Shown one piece after another: positions 14,064 through 22,500 of a stretch of DNA of 30,826 nucleotides. Below the pieces are notes generated by a model. That model was not told where the DNA came from and did no database searches. It was given only the letters and a program-made list of their open reading frames with translations. Position numbers and translations under genes: made by a program. The number at the start of each line of letters is the position of its first letter. Position 1 is the first letter of the stretch. Origin of the DNA: Candidatus Gastranaerophilales bacterium. GTDB taxonomy: Bacteria > Cyanobacteriota > Vampirovibrionia > Gastranaerophilales > Gastranaerophilaceae. The stretch covers positions 1 through 30,826 of the forward strand of contig CAJUKY010000006.1 of the NCBI GenBank assembly GCA_910587055.1. The letters are read 5' to 3'.

Positions 14064-15749
14064 GTGGGCTTTAAAAATCGTAATATTTTATCATTACTTG
14101 AAGTAAAAACTTCTGATTTCGGGGATAAAATAGCACTTGGCATCAAAGGTGATTACGGCTGGAGGGAATTTACCTATAACGGTTTAGGTTTATTAAGCCG
14201 TAAAAGTGCAAGATATATTATTGAAGAACTTGATATTAAAAAAGGTGCATGTGCTGCAATTTTATCGGAATCAAAGCCTGAATACGGGGTATGTGTTTTT
14301 ACATCAATTTTATCGGGGCTTGTTTCCGTTCCTCTTGATGTAAAGCTCACCAGATATGAACTGGTTTCAATATTAACGGATGCTTCGCCCGAGATTATTT
14401 TTGTTTCAAAGAAATATTTTGAAACCGCAAAGCTTTTAAAAGCTGAAATTCCTTCAATTAAATACATTATTACAATTGATGAGTATTTCAGGCGCGAAGA
14501 CAGTATTAATATTTACGATTTACCTGATGTATACAATGCTAAGTGGAGATTGCGCACTTCAAATTCGGTTGCTTTTATAATTTATACCTCAGGCACAACC
14601 GGCGCGCCTAAAGGGGTTGAAATCACATACAGAAATATTACAAGCCAGCTTGAAGATTTAGAAGGGGTGCTTGCAAAAATTTTACCTCAGAAAAACAATG
14701 TAAAAACTCTTTCTATCCTGCCTATGAATCATCTTTTTGAGATGACTGTCGGGTTTTCAACATTTTTAAATTTCGGTTTTTCCGTTTATTATGCACAAAG
14801 CCTGAAACCCAAGGATATTTTGGCCATAATGAGGGAAAAACGCATAGAATTTATGATTGTTGTTCCCGCATTTTTAAAACTCTTGAAAACGGCAATTGAA
14901 AATGAAGTTAAAAATTCTTCAAAAATAAGCAAATGGGCGTTTGATACAGCGTTTCTTGCCGCAAAATTTCTGCCGTTCTACTCTTTAAAGAAAATACTGT
15001 TTAGAAAAATCCATAATAAATTCGGCGGTGAGTTTGCAGGGTGCATTTCAGGCGGCGCGCCTCTGGATATTAAAGTCGGCAGATTTTTTGAAAGAATAGG
15101 AATTAAAGTTTATCAAGGATACGGACTTTCAGAAACAAGCCCTGTTGTGTCTATTAATTATGATAAAAGACGGGCGCTTGCTTCTGTAGGCAGAGCTTTG
15201 AAGCAATATGAAGTAAAAATTGATACTGATACCGGAGAATTGCTTGTAAAAGGGCCTTCAGTAATGAAGGGATATCATAACAGAGAAGATTTAACAAGAG
15301 ATGTCATAGATGAAGAAGGCTGGCTTCATACCGGTGATATTGCAAAAATTGATAAGGACGGGCATATTTATATAACAGGCAGAATTAAAAATATGATTGT
15401 GCTCCCCGGAGGCAAAAAGGTGTTCCCCGAAGAAGTGGAAGCAGTTTTAGAGAAAAGCAGTATTATAGCGGAAGTTTGTGTTTTTGGAGACACAAAGACT
15501 TTCGGCGCAAAAGACGGAGCTGAAGAGGTTGCAGCGGTTGTTGTTCCCATAGAAGAACTATATCAGGGACGTACGGATGAAGAAGTTAAAAAAATGATTA
15601 CGGATGAGGTTAAACTTTTAGGACAGCATTTGACGCAGTATAAAAGACCGTCCCATATAATAGTGAGAAAAGAACCGCTTGAGCGCACCACCACAAGAAA
15701 AGTTAAAAGAAATGAAGTAAAGAAAATGGCGGCGCTTGCAAACGGCTAA
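14064..15749 (+). CDS. AMP-forming long-chain acyl-CoA synthetase/ligase
   Basis: 561 residues of the ANL adenylate-forming superfamily. It would activate a fatty acid with ATP and then load it on CoA or another acceptor. The nucleotide loop YTSGTTGAPKG (174-184) is followed by PMNHLFEMTVGF, the GGAPL and YGLSETSPV blocks of the adenylation site, WLHTGD, and the hinge GRIKNMI before the C-terminal domain. The catalytic lysine is probably K546 in ERTTTRKVKR, where the usual Gly before the Lys is Arg. The start is GTG with GAGG upstream at short spacing. It has its own promoter and terminator, and is divergent from the COG3580-type gene. Assignment to FadD rather than to an acyl-ACP synthetase cannot be settled from sequence alone. 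Confidence 0.9.
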   Translation: MGFKNRNILSLLEVKTSDFGDKIALGIKGDYGWREFTYNGLGLLSRKSARYIIEELDIKKGACAAILSESKPEYGVCVFTSILSGLVSVPLDVKLTRYELVSILTDASPEIIFVSKKYFETAKLLKAEIPSIKYIITIDEYFRREDSINIYDLPDVYNAKWRLRTSNSVAFIIYTSGTTGAPKGVEITYRNITSQLEDLEGVLAKILPQKNNVKTLSILPMNHLFEMTVGFSTFLNFGFSVYYAQSLKPKDILAIMREKRIEFMIVVPAFLKLLKTAIENEVKNSSKISKWAFDTAFLAAKFLPFYSLKKILFRKIHNKFGGEFAGCISGGAPLDIKVGRFFERIGIKVYQGYGLSETSPVVSINYDKRRALASVGRALKQYEVKIDTDTGELLVKGPSVMKGYHNREDLTRDVIDEEGWLHTGDIAKIDKDGHIYITGRIKNMIVLPGGKKVFPEEVEAVLEKSSIIAEVCVFGDTKTFGAKDGAEEVAAVVVPIEELYQGRTDEEVKKMITDEVKLLGQHLTQYKRPSHIIVRKEPLERTTTRKVKRNEVKKMAALANG

Positions 15750-15780
15750 ACAAATAAAGAAAAATATAAAATATAATATT

Positions 15781-15816
15781 TATCCCCGCTTTTAAATAGA
15801 AGCGGGGATATTTTTT
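15781..15816 (+). terminator. Intrinsic terminator after the acyl-CoA synthetase
   Basis: TATCCCCGCTT (15781-15791) pairs perfectly with AAGCGGGGATA (15800-15810), followed by a run of T. It is the strongest terminator in the window. Confidence 0.9.
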
Positions 15817-15860
15817 ATTTAATATTTAACTTTTATTTAATATTTGGCTGAAACATTTGA

Positions 15861-17063
15861 CTAAAATGTTCTAGGATAGTTTTCCAGTACAAATTCTATA
15901 TCCTTATCGCCTCTTCCTGAAAGATTTATAAGCAGTTTCTTTCCTTTATAATCTTTTGCAATTTTCAGCCCGTAAGCAACAGCATGAGAGCTTTCAAGAG
16001 CCGGTATTATTCCTTCTGTTCTTGATAATTCATAAAAAGCATCTATTGCTTCATTATCGTTAATTGTTTTATATTGAACACGGCCTATATCTTTTAAATA
16101 ACAATGTTTGGGGCCGACACCGGGGTAATCAAGACCGCTTGCAACGCTGTAAGCATCTGCAACGGTGTTATCTTCATTTTGCAGCAACAGGCATTTAAAT
16201 CCGTGGATTATTCCTTCTCTGCCATAGGTTAATGATGCAGCGTTTTCACCTATCTTTTCACCTTTGCCGAGGGGTTCTACCCCGTATATTTCAACTTCTT
16301 TATCATTAATAAAGCCGTTAAATATGCCGATTGAATTTGAACCGCCGCCAACACATGCTATAACACAATCCGGAAGCCCGCCCGTCATATTTATAAACTG
16401 TTCTCTTGCTTCTTTTCCTACTATTGATTGGAAATATTCTACAATGCTCGGAAACGGGTGAGGGCCGACAACCGAACCTATAGCGTAAAGCGCTGTCTCA
16501 TATTCATTCAGGTATGCTTCAAAAGCCTTATCCACAGCCTCTTTTAAAGTTTTTTGCCCGGAATGAACAGATATTACATTTGCACCTAAGATTTTCATTC
16601 TGTTTACATTGGGCATTGCTTTTTTAATATCAACATCACCCATGTAAATATCGCATTCCAAACCGAGCAATGCGGCAGCTGTTGCCATGGCAACCCCATG
16701 CTGGCCTGCTCCCGTTTCTGCAATAACTTTCTTTTTGCCTATTTTTTTAGCAAGCAGAGCTTCTCCAAGGCAGTGATTAATTTTATGTGCCCCTGTGTGG
16801 TTTAAATCTTCACGTTTTAGATATATATCGCATTCTGTTTTTTTTGATAAATTTTTTGCATAATAAACAGGCGTCGGGCGGCAGCTGAAATGTTCCAGCA
16901 AATCTTTAAATTCATTTTGAAATTCTTCATCGTCTTTAAGTTTTAAAAACTGCGAATAGATATTATTAAATTCTGTTTTTAATGATTCATCTATATATTG
17001 TCCGCCGTAAATTCCAAAATAGCCTTCCTGCTCTGAAATTTTATCTTTCATATATGTTTCCAT
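15861..17063 (-). CDS. trpB: Tryptophan synthase beta chain
   Basis: 400 residues of the PLP enzyme that joins indole and serine to give tryptophan. The PLP lysine is K94 in GAHKINH; LKREDLNHTGAHK, AETGAGQHG, the phosphate-binding CVGGGSNSIG and ALESSHA are all intact, so it is of the TrpB1 type. The ATG overlaps the trpR stop codon by one base (TAATG), a sign of translational coupling, with AAAGGA upstream. No trpA or other trp gene is next to it: downstream is a terminator and then the acyl-CoA synthetase on the other strand. With only TrpB here, the local role would be to make tryptophan from external indole, as in some Chlamydia; a trpA elsewhere in the genome is possible. Confidence 0.96.
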   Translation of the reverse strand: METYMKDKISEQEGYFGIYGGQYIDESLKTEFNNIYSQFLKLKDDEEFQNEFKDLLEHFSCRPTPVYYAKNLSKKTECDIYLKREDLNHTGAHKINHCLGEALLAKKIGKKKVIAETGAGQHGVAMATAAALLGLECDIYMGDVDIKKAMPNVNRMKILGANVISVHSGQKTLKEAVDKAFEAYLNEYETALYAIGSVVGPHPFPSIVEYFQSIVGKEAREQFINMTGGLPDCVIACVGGGSNSIGIFNGFINDKEVEIYGVEPLGKGEKIGENAASLTYGREGIIHGFKCLLLQNEDNTVADAYSVASGLDYPGVGPKHCYLKDIGRVQYKTINDNEAIDAFYELSRTEGIIPALESSHAVAYGLKIAKDYKGKKLLINLSGRGDKDIEFVLENYPRTF

Positions 17064-17335
17064 TATTTTGTTATCCTTTCTTTTAAATATTTTGTACTGA
17101 CAGCGTTTTTATCGTTAATAATTTGCGAACCCCGTGTAATTTTGCAAAGGCTTACATTAAGGTTTTTTGCAATTTCGCGCTGGGTATAGCCCTCGTTTAG
17201 CATTTTTAAGATACGCCATCGTTTGGATAAATCAATCAGTTCTGCCCGTGTTAATATTTCCTGTAAAAAACCATATACCTGTTTATCTGTTTTTAATTGT
17301 CTTATTGCTTTTGAAATTTCCATTATGGTGTCCAT
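17063..17335 (-). CDS. trpR: Trp repressor TrpR
   Basis: 90 residues of the TrpR/YerC family and most like genuine TrpR. The helix-turn-helix covers YTQREIAKNLNVSLCKITRGS (about 50-70). The residues that contact tryptophan in E. coli TrpR appear to be conserved by alignment: T29 (E. coli T44) in ILTRAE, R39 (R54) in LSKRWR, and R68 (R84) in ITRGS. It would bind tryptophan and repress its own operon. It precedes trpB with a one-base overlap, and a promoter with a 20-bp palindrome lies upstream. YerC-type proteins lack the TRGS element, which favours TrpR. Confidence 0.88.
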   Translation of the reverse strand: MDTIMEISKAIRQLKTDKQVYGFLQEILTRAELIDLSKRWRILKMLNEGYTQREIAKNLNVSLCKITRGSQIINDKNAVSTKYLKERITK

Positions 17336-17349
17336 ATCTTTTGCACCTT

Positions 17350-17405
17350 TGTTTCTATTTATAGTAACATAATAGTATACTTTTTTGTTTCTGTCAATAG
17401 AAACA
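17350..17405 (-). promoter_or_regulatory. trpRB promoter with palindromic operator
   Basis: On the minus strand TTGACA (17392-17397), 17 nt and TATTAT (17369-17374) form a near-consensus promoter. The palindrome TGTTTCT-N6-AGAAACA (17386-17405) overlaps the -35, and a third TGTTTCT half-site lies at 17350-17356, between the promoter and the trpR start. Two ATAGTA repeats span the -10 region. Binding by TrpR is likely, but which repeat it reads is not known; neither is a clear copy of the E. coli ACTAGT operator. Confidence 0.6.
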
Positions 17406-17568
17406 GAGAGGTATTATAAAAATAAAATGCCGGAAATGCTGCTTTCTTTGTTATTTTTTAAAAAAATATCCTGTTGCGCTAATTAATACATCCGGTTGAA
17501 ATAGTTTATACGGTGATAAAAAATTTGATAAAAATATTTATATTTATTTTAAAAAAGGAGAAAAATAA

Positions 17569-19101
17569 ATGTCTATGTTTTGTTTTCAATGCGAGCAAAC
17601 CTTGCAGGGGAAGGGATGCGTATCGCAGGGGGTATGCGGGAAAAAGGCCGAAACCTCAAATTTGCAGGATGAATTAACGAGTGCCATAATTGAACTTGCT
17701 GTTTGCGGGGATGTTAATGACAAAAATACCGATTTAATAATTGACGGATTATTTGTTACTATCACCAATGTCAACTTTGATGATAATTCAATAAAGGAAT
17801 TTGCCTGCAGGGTGAAAGAGCAAATAAAATGCAATGCGGATTTTAATATTAAGGATGTATGGCATTGTGATGAAGATATCAGAAGCTTAAAATCTTTAAT
17901 TTTGTTTGGGATAAAAGGTGTTGCCGCTTATGCGCATCATGCAAAAATTCTGGGCTATAAATCCGATAAGGTAAATAATTTTTTCTATGAAGCGCTTCGT
18001 GTCATTGCTGAAAAAAATACAACGGATGAATTGTTTCCTTATGTTTTAAAGACAGGCGAAATAAATTTAGAATGTATGGAACTTTTAGATAGAGCAAATA
18101 CCGAAACTTACGGAACGCCATGTCCTCAAAAAGTTATTACCAATATTGAAAAAGGGCCATTTATAGTTGTAACAGGTCATGATTTGCATGATCTGGCACT
18201 TTTGCTGGAGCAAACTCAGGATAAAGGTATTAATATATATACACATGGTGAAATGCTTCCCTGCCATTCGTATCCGGAATTGAAAAAATATAAACATTTA
18301 AAGGGTAATTTTGGAACGGCATGGCAAAACCAGCAAAAAGAGTTTGATAATATTCCTGCTCCAATACTTTTTACTACAAATTGTATAATGCCTGTAAAAG
18401 AAAGCTATAAAGACCGCGTTTTTACAACTTCAATAGTCAGGTACCCGGGCTGTTTTCATATAGGCGCCGATAAGGACTTTTCACCGTTAATTAATAAGGC
18501 TCTTGAACTTGGCGGTTATAATGAGAATAAACAAATGACCGGTATAAACGGAGGTGATATTTTAACGGTTGGTTTTGGCCACGGTACCGTACTTTCTCTG
18601 GCCGATAAGCTGATTGAAGAGATAAAGGCGGGTGCAATAAAACACATATTTTTGGTTGGCGGCTGTGACGGTGCAAAACCCGGAAGGAATTATTATACGG
18701 AATTTGTTAAACTAACTCCCGCTGATACTATTGTATTAACTCTTGCCTGTGGAAAATACAGATTTAACGATCTTGATTTGGGTAATATTAACGGTATTCC
18801 AAGGCTATTGGATATGGGGCAATGCAACGATGCTTACAGTGCAATAAAGACAGCAACCGAGCTTGCGAAAGCATTCAACTGTTCCGTTAATGAACTGCCC
18901 CTCTCAATGGTTCTTTCATGGTATGAGCAAAAGGCTGTTTGCATACTTTTGACACTGCTTTACCTCGGGGTGGAAAACATACGGCTGGGGCCTACATTGC
19001 CGGCATTTATTTCGCCTGATATTTTAAATATCCTTGTTGATAAATATAAAATAAAATTAATAACAACACCGCAAGAGGATATAAAAGAAATTTTAGGATA
19101 A
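17569..19101 (+). CDS. hcp: Hybrid cluster protein (hydroxylamine reductase)
   Basis: 510 residues. Hcp carries a [4Fe-4S] cluster and a hybrid Fe-S-O cluster and reduces hydroxylamine or nitric oxide under anaerobic nitrosative stress. The N-terminal cysteines follow C-x2-C-x8-C-x5-C (C5, C8, C17, C23), the spacing of the Desulfovibrio-type (class I) protein rather than of the E. coli type. Hybrid-cluster ligands are visible in VTGHDLHDL, the TTNCIMPV cysteine, RYPGCFHIG, GGCDGA, LACGKYRF and DMGQCND. GGAG precedes the ATG. It is monocistronic, with a terminator just after the stop. The 230-nt upstream region is shared with trpR, and I saw no clean HcpR or NsrR site in it. Confidence 0.96.
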   Translation: MSMFCFQCEQTLQGKGCVSQGVCGKKAETSNLQDELTSAIIELAVCGDVNDKNTDLIIDGLFVTITNVNFDDNSIKEFACRVKEQIKCNADFNIKDVWHCDEDIRSLKSLILFGIKGVAAYAHHAKILGYKSDKVNNFFYEALRVIAEKNTTDELFPYVLKTGEINLECMELLDRANTETYGTPCPQKVITNIEKGPFIVVTGHDLHDLALLLEQTQDKGINIYTHGEMLPCHSYPELKKYKHLKGNFGTAWQNQQKEFDNIPAPILFTTNCIMPVKESYKDRVFTTSIVRYPGCFHIGADKDFSPLINKALELGGYNENKQMTGINGGDILTVGFGHGTVLSLADKLIEEIKAGAIKHIFLVGGCDGAKPGRNYYTEFVKLTPADTIVLTLACGKYRFNDLDLGNINGIPRLLDMGQCNDAYSAIKTATELAKAFNCSVNELPLSMVLSWYEQKAVCILLTLLYLGVENIRLGPTLPAFISPDILNILVDKYKIKLITTPQEDIKEILG

Positions 19102-19102
19102 C

Positions 19103-19128
19103 AAAAAGAGACCTTTTGGTCTCTTTTT
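19103..19128. terminator. Bidirectional terminator between hcp and tRNA-Arg
   Basis: AAAAAGAGACC (19103-19113) pairs with GGTCTCTTTTT (19118-19128) around a 4-nt loop. It can stop hcp on the plus strand and the tRNA transcript on the minus strand. Confidence 0.85.
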
Positions 19129-19137
19129 AAAATAATC

Positions 19138-19211
19138 TACCCTGGATGCGATTCGAACGCATGACCTACTGCTTAGAAGGCAGTTGCTCTATCCAGCTGA
19201 GCTACCAGGGC
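19138..19211 (-). tRNA. tRNA-Arg (anticodon UCU)
   Basis: A 74-nt cloverleaf on the minus strand: acceptor GCCCTGG/CCAGGGT, D stem GCTC/GAGC, anticodon stem ACTGC/GCAGT with loop CTTCTAA (anticodon TCT), T stem ATGCG/CGCAT with loop TTCGAAT. All stems pair, with one G-T at the acceptor end. The 3' CCA is not encoded. Confidence 0.95.
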
Positions 19212-19346
19212 ATAAACTGTTTTTTCAGCAAGAATTCTTTTAACTTGAACATTCGGAACTTACTTGCTTATTACAGACATTAATTTATCAAAAACAAACA
19301 GAATATGCAAGCTTTAATATCAATTCTGCCGCAAAGATGTAAATGA

Positions 19347-19610
19347 TTATAATCCAAAACTTGCAAGGAGTTTACATATACCCGTCTGAAGAATGCTTAA
19401 TACAAGAAATGCCGCAATGGGTGAAAAATCAATCATTCCTACGGGAGGAATAATTTTTCTGAAGGGCAGAAAGAAAATATCCGTAAATTTTCTTAAAGAT
19501 ACGAAGGGTTCTTTAAACCAATCAATATTAGGAAACCAGCTTAATAAAACTTTAATAAGCATCAATAACATTATTAAATTAAAAAGCTGATAAACGCCGT
19601 ATGAAATCAT
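19347..19610 (-). CDS. YggT-family membrane protein
   Basis: 87 residues with two membrane segments (about 6-26 and 62-82) flanking the family core SWFPNIDWFKEPFVSLRKFTDIFFLPFRKIIPP. YggT/YlmG proteins sit in the inner membrane or thylakoid and are implicated in division, nucleoid or osmotic functions; no reaction is known. The ATG is 1 nt after the mtnP stop codon, so the two genes are probably translated from one transcript. The gap between this gene and the tRNA (135 nt) holds nothing I recognise. Confidence 0.9.
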   Translation of the reverse strand: MISYGVYQLFNLIMLLMLIKVLLSWFPNIDWFKEPFVSLRKFTDIFFLPFRKIIPPVGMIDFSPIAAFLVLSILQTGICKLLASFGL

Positions 19611-19611
19611 T

Positions 19612-20406
19612 TTATACCCTTGAATTTTTTAGTGTACTGTGGCAGGTACATTCTTCTTCTTTAACATTTACAATAATTTCATAAAGAAGTTTTTTCAAAT
19701 GTTCAATATTGTTTTTAAATACTTCCATAACGGCTGCATGGGATACAGGTTCTGTATCTGAAACCAGCCCTGCGTCGTAGTCTGTTATTAAAGAAATATT
19801 TAAGGGGCACATATCCATTTCTTTTACAAGATAGCTTTCAGGATACTGTGTCATATTGATTACTTCAAAACCTTGAGCTGTAAAGAATTTGCTCTCAGCT
19901 TTTGTTGCAAACCTCGGGCCGTTTATTACAACAACGGTACCTGTTTTATGAAAATTAAATCCTAATTTTTCGCAAGAATCAATAGCCACCTGTCTGAATT
20001 TGGAACAATAAGGGTCAGCCGCGCTGATATGCGTTACAAGGGGTCCTTCAAGAAAAGTATCTTTTCTTCTGCCGAATGTCCAATCTACAAATTGGTCGCA
20101 AAATACTATGTCACCGGGTTTTATATGCTTTTGCAGAGAGCCTGCAGCACACGGGCTTATTACTCTTTTGCAGCCGATTTCTTTCATAGCCCAGACATTT
20201 GCTCTGTAATTGACATTTTCGGGTGTAATAGAATGATTTCTGCCATGGCGCGGCATAAAGGCAACCTTCTTTCCGTCCACATCGCCGATTGTTATTTTAT
20301 CGCTGGTGTGGCCGTATGGTGTTTCTATCGTTATTTCTTTGGCGTTTTCTAAAAATGAGTAAAAACCTGAACCGCCAAAAATTCCTATGGTTGCTAAATC
20401 TTTCAT
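19612..20406 (-). CDS. mtnP: S-methyl-5'-thioadenosine phosphorylase
   Basis: 264 residues of the purine nucleoside phosphorylase fold, MTAP type. It cleaves methylthioadenosine to adenine and methylthioribose-1-phosphate in the methionine salvage pathway. The phosphate/ribose site is seen in GGSGFY (11-16) and PRHGRNHSI, and GPRFATKAE and INMTQYPE are family blocks. TDYD in the base pocket fits adenine rather than 6-oxopurine. The C-terminus ends with a CTC motif (C253, C255), similar to the CxC disulfide motif of thermophilic archaeal MTAPs. It sits 33 nt behind the pilin-like gene with only a weak GAAAGA upstream, and is followed directly by yggT. Confidence 0.92.
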   Translation of the reverse strand: MKDLATIGIFGGSGFYSFLENAKEITIETPYGHTSDKITIGDVDGKKVAFMPRHGRNHSITPENVNYRANVWAMKEIGCKRVISPCAAGSLQKHIKPGDIVFCDQFVDWTFGRRKDTFLEGPLVTHISAADPYCSKFRQVAIDSCEKLGFNFHKTGTVVVINGPRFATKAESKFFTAQGFEVINMTQYPESYLVKEMDMCPLNISLITDYDAGLVSDTEPVSHAAVMEVFKNNIEHLKKLLYEIIVNVKEEECTCHSTLKNSRV

Positions 20407-20439
20407 TATTATCTTTCTTTCAAACTGTTTCCGTCTATA

Positions 20440-21180
20440 TTAATCTGCATCAGGCAGAGTGTTTGTTGTACCTTCTTTGAGCCAGTCTTTAGCACGCTGG
20501 CCGGCAACAACTTTACCGTCTCTTCTGATACCGAAGCCGAATGATTTTTCACCGCCTTTGCCGTCTACATCCATACAGATGACTGCGTAATAAGCGGGAA
20601 TTGTATTATAATTTGTAATATTTTTCATTTTATCCGAACCTTGCACTCCAGAGAAATTATCCTTAGGCATTGCCCAGTAAATACCGTCCTGTGTTTTTAT
20701 GTTAACAATTTCGCTATTGCCTTCTAAAAATACATCCGCACATTTTGAATCGATATCGCCGCCGCTAAATGTGGTTGCTTCAAAGTTTGTTGCAATAACG
20801 CCGCTTTCTAAAGTGCTGAGATAATTTTCACATTGGGTTTCCGTGCTGTTTAACATTTCGGAAAACTGAACGCAGAAATATTTTGAACCGTCATCACCAT
20901 CTTCCAGAACACCTGCAAATGTCGGTTTATCAGTTGCACTATCCAGCAATTCACCGAATTTTCCGCCTGTATTTTGATAAGCATCTGAATTTACAAGGGC
21001 ATCAATAGTTCTTTTTAAAGTATAGTATCCCTTTTTGAATTTAAGTCTGTTTTCATCAGGCATTGAATTAAATACGGTAGGCATTAAAACTGCCGCAATA
21101 ACAGCAAGTACTGCAAGTACAATCATTAATTCGGCAAGCGTAAAACCTTTTAATTTTCTATTGAAAAAATTTAATTTCAT
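20440..21180 (-). CDS. Type IV pilin-like protein
   Basis: 246 residues. The short basic leader MKLNFFNRKLKG is followed by FTLAELMIVLAVLAVIAAVLM, the prepilin peptidase site (after G12), with Glu at +5 and the hydrophobic alpha1-N helix. The globular part has several cysteines (for example in YFCVQF, QCENYL and KCADVF) and a C-terminal VICMDVDGKGGEKSFGFGIRRDGKV pattern typical of type II pseudopilins and minor pilins. GGAG precedes the ATG. No assembly ATPase or platform gene is in the window. It is followed by mtnP and yggT, probably read from one transcript. Confidence 0.88.
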   Translation of the reverse strand: MKLNFFNRKLKGFTLAELMIVLAVLAVIAAVLMPTVFNSMPDENRLKFKKGYYTLKRTIDALVNSDAYQNTGGKFGELLDSATDKPTFAGVLEDGDDGSKYFCVQFSEMLNSTETQCENYLSTLESGVIATNFEATTFSGGDIDSKCADVFLEGNSEIVNIKTQDGIYWAMPKDNFSGVQGSDKMKNITNYNTIPAYYAVICMDVDGKGGEKSFGFGIRRDGKVVAGQRAKDWLKEGTTNTLPDAD

Positions 21181-21251
21181 TAGATACTACTCCATTTAAA
21201 TTCCAAGTAGATTATATTATATTTTTAAAATGTTTGCAATTTGCTTAATAA

Positions 21252-21290
21252 AAAATACCCTGAAGGCTTATTTTCAGGGTATTTTATTTT
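21252..21290. terminator. Terminator after the Spy-like gene
   Basis: AAAATACCCTGAA (21252-21264) pairs perfectly with TTCAGGGTATTTT (21273-21285). It lies 8 nt past the minus-strand stop of the Spy-like gene and separates it from the pilin-like gene. Confidence 0.85.
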
Positions 21291-21297
21291 TTACAAC

Positions 21298-21921
21298 CTA
21301 TTGTTTTTCAGGCATTGGTCTGTATCTGTGGTCTTTTACGGGAGGTCTGTGGCCGAAGCTTTCAGGGTTTTGCGGTCTGTGGTGTTCTCTAAAGTGTTTT
21401 CTGCCATCTTCTTTAATTTGAGCATATTTTGCTTTTTGTTCATCCGTTAGAATTGCTTGAAATTCTTTTTCATTATCGCGTCTAAGCTGGCGTATATCCT
21501 GATCTATGACCTTAAGTTCGCCCCTCAAGGTTTCAATTTTTTTATCCTGTACTTTTACAAGCATATTATCATCTGCCATAACTGCGCGGATTTCATCCAT
21601 TTTTACCTTTTTCTTTTCCATTAAAGGTTTCATCTTTTCATGCCCTTTTGTTCTAATTTCTTTAGCTTTTGCTATTTGTTCATCAGATAATCCGAGAGCT
21701 TTGTTGAATTCTTCAATTCTTTTTTCCATCATGGCTTTTCTTTGTTCGGGGGTCAGATTTTGTTTCATTTCTTTTCTTGGCAGGCTGCAGGTTTCAGGTT
21801 TTTTCTGTTCAACGGGAGCCTTAACGGGTCCGCCCACTTTGCATGGAGCAGCCTGCGCCATTGTAATTCCGCCTGTTATAACAGTTGCAGCAAGTGCTAA
21901 AGTTAAAATTTGTTTTTTCAT
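21298..21921 (-). CDS. Spy/CpxP-like periplasmic protein with LTxxQ motifs
   Basis: 207 residues. A Sec signal peptide ends at AQA around residue 24. The mature part is a long charged helical protein with two LTxxQ motifs, LTPEQ (56-60) and LTDEQ (158-162), the hallmark of the Spy/CpxP/CnrX family of periplasmic chaperones and metal sensors. The tail (176-207) is rich in His, Arg and Pro and could bind metal. Last gene of a three-gene minus-strand operon with an ECF sigma factor and its probable anti-sigma factor, so it is likely the target or the sensor of that system. AAAGGA precedes the ATG. Confidence 0.85.
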   Translation of the reverse strand: MKKQILTLALAATVITGGITMAQAAPCKVGGPVKAPVEQKKPETCSLPRKEMKQNLTPEQRKAMMEKRIEEFNKALGLSDEQIAKAKEIRTKGHEKMKPLMEKKKVKMDEIRAVMADDNMLVKVQDKKIETLRGELKVIDQDIRQLRRDNEKEFQAILTDEQKAKYAQIKEDGRKHFREHHRPQNPESFGHRPPVKDHRYRPMPEKQ

Positions 21922-21944
21922 AAATTTTTTCCTTTCAAAATAAA

Positions 21945-22451
21945 TTATTCTTCAATTAAGTCTTCCAATATATTGTAAAGTTCTTTTTTTGCGTTATAAA
22001 TTCTCGATTTTACTGTGCCTACAGGGCAATTCAGCCTGCGTGCAATTTCTTCATAAGTAAGATTTTCTATTTCAGACATAATTATTACGTCTCTCATTTT
22101 TTTATTTAAAGAATTAATCGCCCCTGAAATTCTTGTCTGGCGTTCTTTTTGAAGCATTTTTGCTTCAAGCGAGATACTTTTATCTTTAATATTTATAATC
22201 TTATTTTCATCTTCAAACTGCGTTTCATAGCGCTTTTTAGCACTTTTCAAGTAATCTCTTGAAACATTATATGTAATTGTAGTAATCCAGTTTGAAAACT
22301 TTCCGCTTTCTTTATATTTGTCTTTATTTTTAAAAGCTTTAATATATACTTCCTGTTCCAAATCTTCGCAAACTTCCGCGTTTTCTTTTGTAACAAGCTT
22401 TATAATATTTTTAATTTTTTGTTTATTTTGAAATATATCTTTGAAATTCAT
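21945..22451 (-). CDS. ECF-type RNA polymerase sigma factor
   Basis: 168 residues. Sigma region 2 is visible in DLEQEVYIKAFKNKDKY and the SNWITTITYNVSRDYLK -10-recognition helix; region 4 has the HTH ENLTYEEIARRLNCPVGTVKSR. There are no regions 1 or 3, as in extracytoplasmic-function sigma factors. AGGA lies 9 nt before the ATG. It is placed between the anti-sigma-like gene upstream and the Spy-like gene downstream. A TGAACA-N16-CGTTAT element lies before the operon and may be an autoregulated ECF promoter. Confidence 0.93.
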   Translation of the reverse strand: MNFKDIFQNKQKIKNIIKLVTKENAEVCEDLEQEVYIKAFKNKDKYKESGKFSNWITTITYNVSRDYLKSAKKRYETQFEDENKIINIKDKSISLEAKMLQKERQTRISGAINSLNKKMRDVIIMSEIENLTYEEIARRLNCPVGTVKSRIYNAKKELYNILEDLIEE

Positions 22452-22500
22452 TAATTTTATCCTAAAAAATTCCTTAAAATTCCCCTATTTATGCGGGTTT

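Noticed and set aside
17421..17568. Possible nitrosative-stress regulator site (HcpR/NsrR type) before hcp
   Set aside because: AT-rich segments resemble many sites weakly; no clean palindrome or consensus was found.
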